Below, in pieces: positions 38,071 through 49,600 of a stretch of DNA of 64,000 nucleotides. This DNA comes from Odobenus rosmarus divergens (taxonomy: Eukaryota; Chordata; Mammalia; Carnivora; Odobenidae), in NCBI RefSeq assembly GCF_000321225.1, contig NW_004450331.1, positions 1,724,090-1,788,089 of the forward strand, given 5' to 3'. Each line of letters starts with the position of its first letter. Position 1 is the first letter of the stretch. The notes below the pieces were generated by a model that did no database searches, had not been told where the DNA came from, and saw only the letters and a list, made by a program, of their open reading frames with translations. A program made the translations under genes and the position numbers.

Positions 38071-38901
38071 ATACAAGGAATTTTTCATGTATTTATTTAC
38101 CCCTCAGACCTAGATTTCCATTTTGTTTTCTTTTTCACTTTCCATTTTCTTCTGATATTCCCTATCTATTGATTCATTAAGGTCTTATTTTCCTTTAACT
38201 CTTTAAACATTATTTTAATTTTTGAGCATATTTATAATAGCTGCTTTAAAACCTTTCTCTGCTAAGTCCAATTTATGAACCTTCTTGGAGTTGATATCTA
38301 TTGACTGTTCATTTTTCCCGAGTTTCATTTTCCTTCTCCTTTGCATGACTATGAACTTTGATTATAAACTGGACATTATGGATGATACATTATAGAGATT
38401 CTGGTTTCTGTTATAATCCTCTAAAGAGTGTTGCCTTTTGTTCTAGTAATCAATTCAGTTGCTGGCTGATCACTCTGAATTAGTGTAGGCTGACATAGAC
38501 ATGGGGGTCAGTAAAAGTTTCCCTAAGTAACTGACAACTTCAGCTGAGATTTAACTAAGTATGAGTTAACTAGGATGAGAAGGTGTGGTGTGGTGTGTAG
38601 TGTGCTAGGCAAACTGAATCTTGTAGGAAAAGGCCCTAGAGAATGAATCATTGGGCTTGTTCAAAAAAAAGAAAGAAATACATGTGGCTAGAGTACAGAG
38701 AGTGAGGGGACACCCAAATGTCCCAGATAAGGGCTACTTCCTTATCCTGGAACGAGAGACATGTAGACAAAGCGACAACTAATCAACAATCACCTACAGG
38801 TAACGTAGGCAAGAAATAAACCGCTGCTGGAGAGATTTAATGGGCAGTCTCTTTTTGCTACATGGGGGAATAATAGACCAAGCAGAGATTGTACTGTTTT
38901 T

Positions 38902-39095
38902 GTTTTGTTTTGTTTTTTTAAAGATTTATTTGAGAGAGAGAGAGAACATGCACAAGCAGGGGTTGCCTCAGAGGGAGAGGGAAAAGCAGGCTCCCCCTGA
39001 ACAGGGAACCCGATGTGGGGCTGGATCCCAGGACCCTGGGATCATGACCTGAGCCCAAGGCAGATGCTTAACTGACTGAGCCAACCAGGTGCCCC
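38902..39095 (-). mobile_element. CAN-SINE
   Basis: Reverse copy ending 'gagccaaccaggtgcccc'. Duplication TGTACTGTxTTT at 38890-38901 and 39096-39107. Confidence 0.94.
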
Positions 39096-39516
39096 TGTAC
39101 TGTGTTTTAAGAGCAGGAATTAAATCTGGTTTTGCCCACATTCTATTCTCAGCACCTAATCCAGTACCTATCAGATAGGAGATATTCCAGAAAGATCTCT
39201 TAAGTTAATAAATGGCCCCTATTTACATACACCGCAAACTCTTTTTAAAAACAAATCTATCGTATTTTATACATATTTTATAGCTAATGTCAATATAATA
39301 AAGCTGACACATATTAGTTAAGCAAGTTTAACAAGTTTTCAAAATTTCTCAGATTTCTTCACTCCAACCTGAACCAAAAATTTGAAAGCTAATTTCAAAA
39401 TGCATAATTATAGATTTTTACTTTATTCTCTACAAAGTGGCAAGTGTTAAGAGAATCAGTAATTTTAAAAAAAAGTCAATAACCACTAATGAAAAGTAAT
39501 TAAGCTGGGTTCTTTT

Positions 39517-39718
39517 TATTTATTTTTATTTATTTTTAAAGATTTTATTTATTTGAGAGAGAGAGAGAGCGAGCACAAGCAGGGGGAGGGGCAGAGGGAG
39601 AGGGAGAAGCAGGATCCTCGCTGAGCAGGGAGCCTGATGCCGGACTTGATCCCAGGACCCTGGGATCACGACCTGAGCCGAAGGCAGACCCTTAACCGAC
39701 TGAGCCACCCAGGCGCCC
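39517..39718 (-). mobile_element. CAN-SINE, left member of a reverse pair
   Basis: Ends 'gagccacccaggcgccc'. Duplication AGCTG[GA]GTTCTTTTT at 39503-39517 and 39719-39733. Confidence 0.94.
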
Positions 39719-39734
39719 AGCTGAGTTCTTTTTT

Positions 39735-39930
39735 AAAGATTTATTTATTTATTTATTTGAGAGAGAGAGCACATCTGGGGGCGGGGGAAGGGGCAAAGAG
39801 AGAGAGAGAGTTAAGCAGATTGCGCTGAGTGCAGAGCCCCTCATGGGGCTCAATCTCATGACCCTGAGACCACAACTTGAGCCAAAACTAAGAGTCCCCC
39901 ACTCAACTGACTGTGCCACCCAGGCGCCCC
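39735..39930 (-). mobile_element. CAN-SINE, older right member of the pair
   Basis: Diverged variant with 'actgtgccacccaggcgcccc' at its end. AAGCTAGGTTC at 39931 matches AAGCTGGGTTC at 39502, so the younger copy at 39517 inserted into this copy's left flank. Confidence 0.93.
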
Positions 39931-40235
39931 AAGCTAGGTTCAAATTAAATCCTAATCGTATCTGCCTTACCTGCTATTCTTATCTATTTACCCTCCTTTC
40001 AATATAGAAGATATTGATAAAATATCCTTCAAATTCCACTCTACCATATCATACCTACCTCTTCAACATCCACAAAAGGGTATCATCCAGGTGATATCTG
40101 AATTAATACAAAGAAAACTGACATTGATCTCACCAAAATGAGAGGTGAATACAATAAAAACTAGGGACTCAAGAAAGGATTACACTAAAACTTAGAGATC
40201 TTCAAATTAGGGTAATAATCTCTACCTCTTTCTTT

Positions 40236-40388
40236 TTTTTTAAAGATTTTATTTTTATTTATTTGTCAGAGAGAGAGGGAGCACAAGAGGTGAGCAAGGA
40301 GCCTGATGCAGGACTCGATCCCAGGACTGTGGGATCATGACCTGAGCTGAAGGCAGATGCTTAACCGACTGAGCCACCCAGGCATCCC
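40236..40388 (-). mobile_element. CAN-SINE with an internal deletion
   Basis: Only about 153 bp. A perfect 22-bp duplication containing AATAATCTCTACCTC lies at 40214-40235 and 40389-40410, so the shortening preceded or did not affect integration. Confidence 0.94.
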
Positions 40389-41146
40389 AATAATCTCTAC
40401 CTCTTTCTTTCAATTCCTCTGTTGCTGTCATATTCTAAACCAAATTATTTAGAAGAAAATACTTTCTATAGCTAATGTCTGCACACAACCACGAAGACTA
40501 TTTTTCTATGAGTTTATCATGGCTTGTTCCCTTAGAAGGTCAGGGAATTAGGATAATTTTTAAAACTTCTTATTTTGAAATACTCATAGATTTATAGGAA
40601 ATTGCAAAATAGTACAGAAATAATGTCACCAAAAATGGAGGAGTAGAGAATTTCAGAGCTCTATCTCTCCATAAAAACAACTAATACACTGCCAAAAACT
40701 GTCAAATCAACTCTTGTAGAACTCTAGTCAAAAACCTGTAAGACTGGGGAAAGATTGGTGAAGAAGGAAGCTGTTGCACTGTGGTAAGCAAGCACTGGGA
40801 CATTTTAAATTGCTCATCTTCAATCCCAAACTTCTCAGATCAGCAGTGGCGATGAAGACAGAGAAGCCTGAATTCTTGGTACAGGTTGCTAGTGACACAG
40901 AAAGCAATAGAGATCTTATTCTCAAAGAACTGTAACAGCTTCAACCTGTCTGGTGGCTCCTTAAAAGACTGGTGCAAAGGGTTGCCTTTGTTTTGCCCAA
41001 TATACGGTGATATGTCCTGGGCTAGGGCAGCTTCCTAGGTGGCATATGATGGAAGCATTTAAAGGCAAAAGCGTTGGGCCACAGCAGCCTGGAACTAGGG
41101 ATAACAGTCAGGACAAGCAACAGCCAGACTGAAAAGCCTGGGAAGG

Positions 41147-41215
41147 GGGGGCACCTGATAGTGTGTGCTCTCTCTCTGTCTCTCTCTCAAATAAATAAAT
41201 AAAATCTTAAAAAAA
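41147..41215 (+). mobile_element. Minimal CAN-SINE, 69 bp, with intact duplications
   Basis: The head GGGGCACCTG is fused directly to the CT-rich tail (TGTGTGCTCTCTCTC...) and AAATAAAATCTT plus A-tail. Most of the tRNA-like body is missing. A perfect 15-bp duplication AAAAGCCTGGGAAGG lies at 41132-41146 and 41216-41230. Confidence 0.93.
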
Positions 41216-42182
41216 AAAAGCCTGGGAAGGAAGCTGTTGGGAATGGAGATATGTATATATAAAAGTATATTTATATAAAAGTATATATATAAGTGTATTT
41301 ATTTATAAAAATAAATATAAAAACTAAAACTGTAAAGTTCTTGGAAGAAAACATTGGGGTTAATTTTCATTATCTTGTTTTTGGCAATAATTTATATATG
41401 ACACTAAAAGTAAGAGCAACCAAAGAAAAGAATAGACTTCATCAAAATTTAAAATTTCTGTGCATCAAAGGGCATTAACAAAAAGTGAAAAGACAACCCA
41501 AGAATGGGAGAAAATATTTGCAAATCATGTATCAGATAAAGATCTAGTGTCCAGGATATATAAAGAACTCTTACAACTCAACAACAACAATAAGAAAAAA
41601 GGCAGACAACCAAATTTAAAAATGGAAAGAAAGCTGAATAGACATTTCTCTAAATAGAATATACAAATGGCCAACAAGCATAAGAAAAGATGCTCACTAT
41701 CTTTAGTTTTTGGGGAAATGCAAACCAAAACCACAATGAGACACCACTTCCTACCCATGAGGACAAAAAAGAACAATTTTTTGAGGTATAACTGACATAT
41801 AACATATTCGTTTCAGGTATACAACATAATCACTCAATATTTGTGTATATTGTGAAATGATCACCGCAATAAATCTAGTTAACATCCATCACCATTAGTA
41901 GATACGAAAAAAATTTTTGTATCATGAGAACTTTTAAGATCTACTCTCTTAGCAACTTTCAAATATGCCATAACAACTTTTCTTTCAAAAAGTAAAATAA
42001 CAAGTGTTGGCAAGCATGTAGAGAAATTATAACCCTTGCACACTGCCAGAGGGACATTAAAAAGGTTTAGCCACTATGGAAAACAGTTTAGCAATTCTTA
42101 AAAATTTAAACAGAGAATTACCATATGATCTAGCAATTCTACTCCCAGGAATATACCCCAAAGAATTGAAAGTAGATGTTCA

Positions 42183-42382
42183 GGGGTGTCTGGGTGGCTC
42201 AGTCAGTTGAGCAGCCAACTCTTGGTTTCAGCTCAGATCATGATCTTTGGGTCTTGGGACAGGGCTGTCAGGCTCCACGATGAGCAGAGAATCTGCTTGG
42301 GGATTTCTCTCCCTCTTCCTCTGCCCCTTCCCCCACTCACTGTCTCTCTCTAAATCAATCAATCAATCAATCAATCTTCAAA
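42183..42382 (+). mobile_element. CAN-SINE, older variant, inside the L1
   Basis: Head GGGGTGTCTGGGTGGCTCAG and an (AATC)n tail. Duplication GAAAGTAGAT[GA]TTCA at 42168-42182 and 42383-42397. Confidence 0.94.
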
Positions 42383-44080
42383 GAAAGTAGATATTCAAAC
42401 ATTAACTTGCACACAAATGTTCATAGCAGCACCATTCACAATAAACAAAAGGTGTTAACCCACATATCCAACCACTGATAAATTGATAAACAAAATGTGT
42501 AGTATCTATACAATGGAATATTATTCAGTCATAAAAAGAAATGAAAGACTGATAAATGAGCAACATGAATATATCTCAAAAAACTATGCTAAATAGAAGA
42601 TTTCAAACCCAAAAATCACATATTATATGATTCCATTCATACGAAAAATACAGAATAAGTAAATCCATAAAGATAGAAAGCAGATTAGTAGTTGTCAGGG
42701 TCTATGGTGAAGGGGGTGGGGGTGCAGAGAGGCTTAATGGGCATGGGATTTCCTTTTGGGATGATAAAAATGTTTTGATATTAGATAGAGGAAATGGATG
42801 CACAACACTGTAAATATACTAAATGTCTCTGAATTGCACAATGTAAAATGGTTAATTTTATGTGAATTTTACCCCATTAAAAAAATAGTACAGAGAGGTC
42901 CATGTACTCTTTATTCAGTTTTCTCAATGGTTACATTTTAGGTAAGTAGGATACAATATCAAAACCAGGAAATTGACAATGGTACAAAGAGAGTGTTTCA
43001 TTCTATACCATTTTATCATGTGTAGATTGCTGTAACCTCTGGCACAATCAAGATACACAACTACTCCATCACCACAACGATCTACCTAGTGCTACCCCCT
43101 TATAGTCACACCTACCTTCTTCACCTCCGGCATCCCTGATTTCTGGCAAACCCTAATCTGTTCTCCATCTCTACAATTTTGTCTTTCTGAGACTGTTATA
43201 TAAATACAATCATATACTATATGAACTTTTGAGATGGTCTTGTTTCACTCAGCATAGTGTCCTCAAGTTCCATCCAAGTTGTTAGACGTATCAATACTTC
43301 GTTCCTTTTTATTGCAAACTAGTATTCTATGGTATGAATATACCACAGTTTATTTAACCATTTACCTACTGAAGGAAATTTGGGTTGTTTCCAGTTCTTT
43401 TTTACTATTACTGCTGCCATGAATATCATTATACAGGTTTTTGTGCAAATAAAAGTTTTCATTTCTCTGACATAAATGTCCAGGAGTGCAATCATTGTTT
43501 CATGTGATAGTTGCATATTTCATTTTTTGAGATACTGCCAACTATTTTCCAGATATACTCTCTTCCAGACTATACCATTTTACATTCTCACCAATGATGT
43601 ACAAATAATTCAGTTTCTCCACATCTTTGCCAGCATGTGGTAGCCACTACTTTTCATTTTACCTGTTCGAATGGGTATGTGGTTGTACCTCACTACAGTC
43701 CTAATTTGCACTTCTCTAATGACTAGTTGATGTTCAATGTCTGCATAATGTTTTAACTGCAAGATCATACTTAAGACCTTCATTTCCAAATCTGTAGAAA
43801 GATATTAGCCATTGTGTAGGGCAGATCAAAAATGAAAATTAGTACATACATTTCTAATTTTTAAAGTTAAATTTATGTTATCAAATATAGAATAATGTAG
43901 CTTATTATCTGCCATAAGTGTAATTTGAAAGCCCCTTCAAAAATGGGATTAAGATCACTTCAAAGATATTCATGTCTTCTGATAACATTCTATATCATTC
44001 TCATCTTAAAATATATAGAAGAACACATAAAGCTTCGATTTCAATAGTTTCAAATATTTGATTACACAAGCGTTTCTCAG

Positions 44081-44140
44081 GAGGGTACATTATTGCCAAA
44101 AGGGCACATTATTGCCAAAGGAGCGCATTATTTTCCATTA
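44081..44140 (+). repeat. Three tandem copies of a ~20-bp unit
   Basis: Units around GGGCACATTATTGCCAAAG: two near-identical copies, then a diverged third (GAGCGCATTATTTTCCATTA). Confidence 0.85.
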
Positions 44141-45118
44141 TACCTTACTCTCTGCACCAAACTAAGGTGACAAAGAAACAAATTTATAAAAGAGGTACAC
44201 TAGTTCTTCTCCACTTGTTGCTGTAATTTAAAAAAGGAAAATCATTATAGTACTGATTTACAAACTTGAATGAAAATTCTAATCATGTTGACTTGTCATT
44301 AGTTGGCTTTTTCTTTAAGAACAGCAACGTACTTAAGCATTTTAGTTGTCTTTATGGCGAGTCAAAAATTTTCAGTACAATGTACAAATATTTTAATTAA
44401 ATTTATAATTTCTTAGAAATATTAAACTATGCCATAAAATTCTAATAAGTGAAACACTCAAATGGCAGTCATATAGTTTTAGATTACCAAGTCAAGGTAG
44501 TTCAAAGCAAATCTAAATATGGTAAAACTTACCAAAAATCCTTTCAAATGACAAGTTTTTAAAATTTTATAAAGGGAAAAATATCTTAAGAAAAATATAA
44601 AATGAATTAAATATTAAAAATGTGACTTGAAACACCCAAAAAATAATCCAGTTAAGAAATGGGCAGAAGACACTCCTCCAAAGGAGACATACAAATGGCT
44701 GACAGACACATGAAAAAATGTTCAACGTCACTCATCATCAGGGAAATACAAATCAAAACCACAATGAGATACCACCTCATGCCAGTCAGAATGGCTAAAA
44801 ATTACAACTCAGGAAACACAGATGTTAGTGAGGATACAGAGAAAGGGGAACCCTCTTACACTATTGGTGGGAATGTAAATTGGTACAGCCACTCTGAAAA
44901 ACAGTATGGAGTTTCCTTAAAAAGTTAAAAATAGAACTACCCTACGACCCAGCAATTGTATTGTTAGGTATTTTTCCAAAGGATACAAAAATACTGATTT
45001 GAAGGGGCACATGCACCCCAATGTTTATATCAGTGTCATCAACAATAGCCAAATTATGGAAAGAGTTATGGAAAGAGCCCAAATGTCCATCCACTGATGA
45101 AAGGATAAAGAAGATGTG

Positions 45119-45150
<32 letters not shown>
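45119..45150. repeat. (GT)n microsatellite in the L1
   Basis: About 16 GT units, ending in TATA. Confidence 0.96.
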
Positions 45151-45153
<3 letters not shown>

Positions 45154-45380
45154 AAATGTAATATTACTCAGCCATAAAAAAGAATGAAATCTTGCCATTT
45201 GCAACAATAGGGATGGAACTAGAATATATTATGCTAAGTGAAGTCAGTCAGGGAAAGACAAATACTGTATGATTTCACTCATATGTGGAATTTAAGAAAT
45301 AAAACAGATGAACATAGGGGAAGGGAAGAAAAAATAAAATAGGATAAAAACAGAGAGGGAGGCAAACTATAAGACTCTTT

Positions 45381-45560
45381 TTTTTAATATTTTATTTATT
45401 TATTTGAGAGAGATAGTGAGAGAGAGCACGATGGGGAAAGAGGGGAGAAGCATACTCCCCGCTGAGCAGGGAGCCTGATGCGGGGCTTGATCCCAAGACG
45501 CTGGATCATGACCTGAGCTGAAGGCAGACATTTAACCGACTGAGCCTCCCAGGAGCCCCC
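45381..45560 (-). mobile_element. CAN-SINE
   Basis: Reverse copy ending 'gagcctcccaggagcccc' in the L1 3' UTR. Flanks TAAGACTCTT and TAAGAGACTCTT. Only about 35 bases separate it from the opposed copy at 45596. Confidence 0.92.
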
Positions 45561-45595
45561 CCTAAGAGACTCTTAACTATAGAGAACAAACTGAA

Positions 45596-45816
45596 GGGGG
45601 GACCTGGGGGGCACAGTCCGTTAAGCATCTGACTCTTGGTTTTGGCTCAGGTCCTGATCTCAGGGTCATGAGATCGAGCCCTGCATCAGGCTCCATACCC
45701 AGCACAGAGTCTGCTTGAGATTCTCTCTCCCTCTCCTTCTGCCCCTCCCACTTGTGTGTGTGCTCTCTTGCTCTCACTCTCTCTCTCAAAGAAATAAAAA
45801 AATATTAAAAAAAAAG
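45596..45816 (+). mobile_element. CAN-SINE
   Basis: Head GGGGGACCTGGGGGGCACAG. Duplication AGAGAACAAAC at 45581-45591 and 45817-45827. Confidence 0.92.
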
Positions 45817-46296
45817 AGAGAACAAACAGGGTTGCTGAGGAAGGTAGGTGGGGGGATGGGCTAAATGGGTGATGGGCATTAAGGAGGGCACTTGTGATGA
45901 GCACTGGGTGTTACATGTAAGTGATGAATCACTAAATTCTACTCCTCAAACCAGTACTATCCTATATGTTAACTAACTTGAATTGAAATAAAATCTTGGA
46001 AGAAAAAACAAAAATTAAAAAAGAAAAAAAGAAAAATTTTTTAAATGTGACCGGAAATATCAATGCATTAAATGGGAAACAGAACAATGAAATTTTATGA
46101 AGTATAGGATAAGCATTTAAAGAGATAGAAGGTGAAAAACTGTTTTCCAGTTGATAGAAGCTTTTCTTTGTCCTTACCACACATTGTAATGTTATTTAAA
46201 AAAATGTTCTCTCTGTTAGCCCTGTACTCCAAGATGAGTAACAATTATGACTAAAGGTACCACTAAAGACTAGGTAGGGCAAGAAGCAAAGTGATC

Positions 46297-46489
46297 GGGG
46301 CGCCTGGGTGGCTCAGTCGTTGGGCGTCTGCCTTCGGCTCAGGTCATGATCCCAGGGTCCTGGGATCGAGCTCTGCATCGGGCTCCCTGCTCAGCGGGAA
46401 GTCTGCTTCTCCCTCTCCCACTCCCCCTGCTTGTGTTCCCTCTCTCGCTGTGTCTCTGTCAAATAAATAAATAAAATCTTAAAAAAAAA
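46297..46489 (+). mobile_element. CAN-SINE, young
   Basis: Duplication AAG[AG]AGCAAAGTGATC at 46281-46296 and 46490-46505. Near-consensus sequence. Confidence 0.96.
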
Positions 46490-47094
46490 AAGGAGCAAAG
46501 TGATCACAAAATAGAAATTATGATTTAAAAAACTGTTTCGCTCTACCAATACTCAGCAAGAGGCTCTCTATAGTTGCTAACCCACCCCCACATTTCATAT
46601 CTAATATGTAACCTATTAACCTTTATGGCAGTCTTGATTATGTAACTTTGCAGCTTTATAAACCTAATTAGGTGTCTCGAGTAATATTCAAAATATACTC
46701 TCATATTTAAAACATCTTTATTCTTCTCAAAGGCAAAAGGAACAAAACTAACATAGGTGTTTTCTGCTGTGTAACTAACTTCCTATCTTTCTCAAATACA
46801 TCTTGGAACAGAATACTGCAAATTATATTAGAAAGCTTGCTAGGATTCTATGTAGTATTTCACAAGCAGACAGTCTCTGTGAAATTAATTTTTTATATTT
46901 TCAGTATCCAATAAGACCTTTCTAAATCTAGTGTCTTATTCTTCAGTCCCCCCATTATATTCTTATTTTAACCCTAGCAACAATTCCCAAATTCCTCAAG
47001 AAGTTTTCCAGAAAGCATACACAAAAGTGTTATCATCAGAGACATACAACTTATTATAATTGCTTCATTATTATCCAATTAGGGAAGAACATAA

Positions 47095-48120
47095 AAACAA
47101 AAAAATGTACGAAAAGACAACAAATAACGAGTGTCAGCAGAAAGTGGAGAAAAGGGAGCACTGGTGCACTGTTAGTAGGATTATAAATTGGTGCAGCCAC
47201 TATGGAAAACAGTACGGAAATTCCTCAAAAACCTAAAGATAGAAATAACATACAACCCAATAATTCTACTTCTGGGCATTTATCCAAACAAAATGAAAAC
47301 ACTAATTTGAAAAGATATATGCACCACTATGTTTATTGCAGCATTATTTACAATAGCCAAAATATGGAAGCAACACAAGCATCCATCAACAGATGAATGG
47401 ATAAAGATGTGGTATACATAAATACAATGGAATATAACTCAGGAATAAAAAGAATGAAATCTTGCTATTTGTGATAACATAGATGGACCTAAAGGGTATT
47501 ATGCTAAGTGAAATAAATCAGAGAAAGACAAATATCATATAATTTCATTTATATGTGGAATCTAAAAAACAAAACAAACAAAACAAAATTTAAAAAGAAA
47601 CAGAAAAATAAGAGAACAAATTAGTGGTTGCCAGAGGGGAGCAGGTGGAGGGGATAGGTGAAATAGGTGAAGGGGATTAAGAGATATAAACTTCCAGTTA
47701 TAAAATAAATAAGTCATGGGGATGAAAAGTATAGCACAGGGAATACAGTCAATAATATTGTAATAACTTGGGGCACCTGGGTGGCTCAGGCCTTAAGCGT
47801 CTGCCTTCAGCTCAGGTCATGATCCCAGGGTCCTGGGATGGAGCCCCGCATCGGGCTCCCTGCTCAGCAGGAAGCCTGCTTCTCCCTCTCCCACTCCCCC
47901 TGCTTGTGTTCCCTCTCTAGCTGTCTCTCTCTCTGTCAAATAAATAAATAAAAATCTTTAAAAAAATATTGTAATAACTTTGTAGGATGACAAAGGATAA
48001 TTATACTTATGGTGAGCATTTTGTAATGTATATAATTGTTGAATCACTATGACGTTGCATATCTAAAACTAATAATCATTATATGTTAACTATAATTAAA
48101 AAAGAAAAAGAAAAAGAAAA
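47095..48120 (+). mobile_element. 5'-truncated old L1 3' end, interrupted by a SINE
   Basis: L1 ORF2 end motifs ('ataaattggtgcagccacta', 'acagatgaatggataaagat', 'attatgctaagtgaaataaa') and 3' UTR to 'cattatatgttaactataat'. Confidence 0.8.
47770..47964 (+). mobile_element. CAN-SINE
   Basis: Perfect 16-bp duplication AATATTGTAATAACTT at 47754-47769 and 47965-47980. Confidence 0.96.
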
Positions 48121-48999
48121 AATATATTTACAATGTTCACTGTAAAACTCTAAAAATTTCCTTAGTATTATTTTACATCATCCCCTTCATCATGAAGTGT
48201 TAACTATAAATTACTACCAAATCATCTATAACCATTTCTTTTTTATATCATTCTGAAAATCAAGTTTCTATAAATCTGTAGAACAACCAAATTTCTATCA
48301 ATGGATTGTGGCATATCATGAAGTTTTAAACTTTTGTCTTATGAAATGAAGTCACAGCAGTAAATTAAGTAGTATCAGGATTCTTAGCTGTATTTCAGGG
48401 AAACAGAGCAGAAGGAAAAGCTTAGATTATGTTACAGAATAAAATTAATTTAATTTTTGGGATTTTACTGCTTAGAAACTGACCAGTCGACTGGAATATC
48501 CTATGAAACAATAGGGTATCTGTGCTGCTGCTTAAAAAGAAGTGTTGCTCATTGCCTCACTACCTCAAGTGAATAAAGCTTCCCCTCAAGGCACAGGGAG
48601 AAGAAATCTAATTTATAGGACCAGGTGTGGGAAGTCATTCCAAAGACCTATAACTTAGGCTTATTTTCCCCATAAATCACAAAACAGGTGTCTGGTTACC
48701 AAAAATAGAGCAGAGATTTTTACTATGGGAAATGTTTTTTGACTAAAGTATCTTTTGTCTACTCCAAAAACAAAATCGTATTGGGATCTCAATGTGCTAT
48801 GGGAACCAGGCCAGGGTGTTTCTGTTGGAAAAACTATGACAATTGGAAGAAATATAGCAATCCCTCTTCTCATTTCCTATTTCCATCTTCCTATTCTTCT
48901 CAAATCCTCCAGGACCTCAAGAGAATATTTTATCTAGGGAAAGGATATTTGATTGAATTCAAATAATAGAAGTTAGAAAAAAACTATTTGTCAACAACC

Positions 49000-49425
49000 A
49001 ATTTGGTATCTGGACTGGCCCTGTGAGTTGCTTTGACTAAAAGAATGCAATGAACAAAATACTGTAAAACTTTGAGGATAGGCCTTAAGAAACATGCCAC
49101 TTCCACTTTCATGCAGTTGGAATCAGGCCACCACACTGTAAGAAGCCCAAACTACCATGAAAGTCTACGTGGAAAAGAACAGAGGCCACTGCTAAGCCAC
49201 CAGCTGAGAGTTTGCACAAAGTACCAGCCATGTGACTGGCCATTTTGCACATTCCAGCCAAGTCAAGTCTCCAGATGACTGCAGCTTTAGCTGACAACAT
49301 AGAGCAGAAAACCTGCCAAGCTAAATTTAGTCAACCTCAGATTTGTGAGATATAAAAAATATTTGCTGTTTGAACACACTAAGTTTGAGGATGGTTTGTT
49401 AGGCAGCAATGAATAACCAAAACAC
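49000..49425 (+). mobile_element. Old MaLR/MLT1-like LTR
   Basis: The end pattern 'cacactaagtttgaggatgg' followed by 'ttaggcagcaatgaataacc' is the closing part of MLT1-type LTRs. The body is diverged. Confidence 0.55.
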
Positions 49426-49434
49426 TGTCTTAAT

Positions 49435-49600
49435 CAAACATTTAGGGTATGCCTTTTTAGTGCAAGGCACTGTGCTAACTCCCATCAGAGAATATTAGGT
49501 TGATCAAAACACAGTTCCTACCATCAAGGAATTAGATTTTTCTCTGAAATTACATTTTTACGGTAGTAAAATCTATTGTAAGTAGGACATAACCTATGAA
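49435..49600 (+). repeat. Ancient LINE-type module, fragment
   Basis: 'gtgcaaggcactgtgctaac' and 'agttcctaccatcaaggaat' match the module at 3810. Confidence 0.45.

Larger units (their letters stand above)
37380..38420. mobile_element. L1-like sequence, split by the 7SK copy
   Basis: Motifs 'tccattatatcttcaaatat' and 'gctccaattacacatatgta' before the 7SK copy, and 'attgactgttcatttttccc' after it, belong to an old L1 terminal region. Orientation not settled. Confidence 0.45.
40621..42881 (+). mobile_element. Internally deleted L1: 5'-UTR-like head joined to ORF2 3' end
   Basis: Starts with an L1 5' motif ('accaaaaatggaggagtaga') and has about 0.65 kb of GC-richer 5'-UTR-like sequence. After an AT repeat at 41250-41320 it jumps to ORF2 C-terminal sequence ('ggaagaaaacattggggtta', 'gagaaaatatttgcaaatca') and the 3' UTR. 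ORF1 and the endonuclease and reverse-transcriptase parts are absent. Flanks AAAATAGTACAGA[AG]A (40606-40620 and 42882-42896) mark it as one insertion. It carries nested SINEs at 41147 and 42183 and an L1-3'-UTR-like piece at about 41777-41990. Confidence 0.75.
40555..43780 (-). mobile_element. Old reverse L1, split by the insertion at 40621-42881
   Basis: The left part (40555-40620, 'aaatactcatagatttatag') and right part (42897-43780, 'ccatgtactctttattcagt' to 'cttctctaatgactagttga') are adjacent pieces of one reverse L1. Confidence 0.7.
44633..46041 (+). mobile_element. 5'-truncated L1 3' end with two nested SINEs
   Basis: Begins in ORF2 ('aatccagttaagaaatgggc') and runs through 'accctcttacactattggtg' and 'caatgtttatatcagtgtca' to the 3' UTR ('gagcactgggtgttacatgt'). 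Flanks AAATGTGAC[TC][TG]GAAA (44618-44632 and 46043-46057). The frame is broken. Confidence 0.85.
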
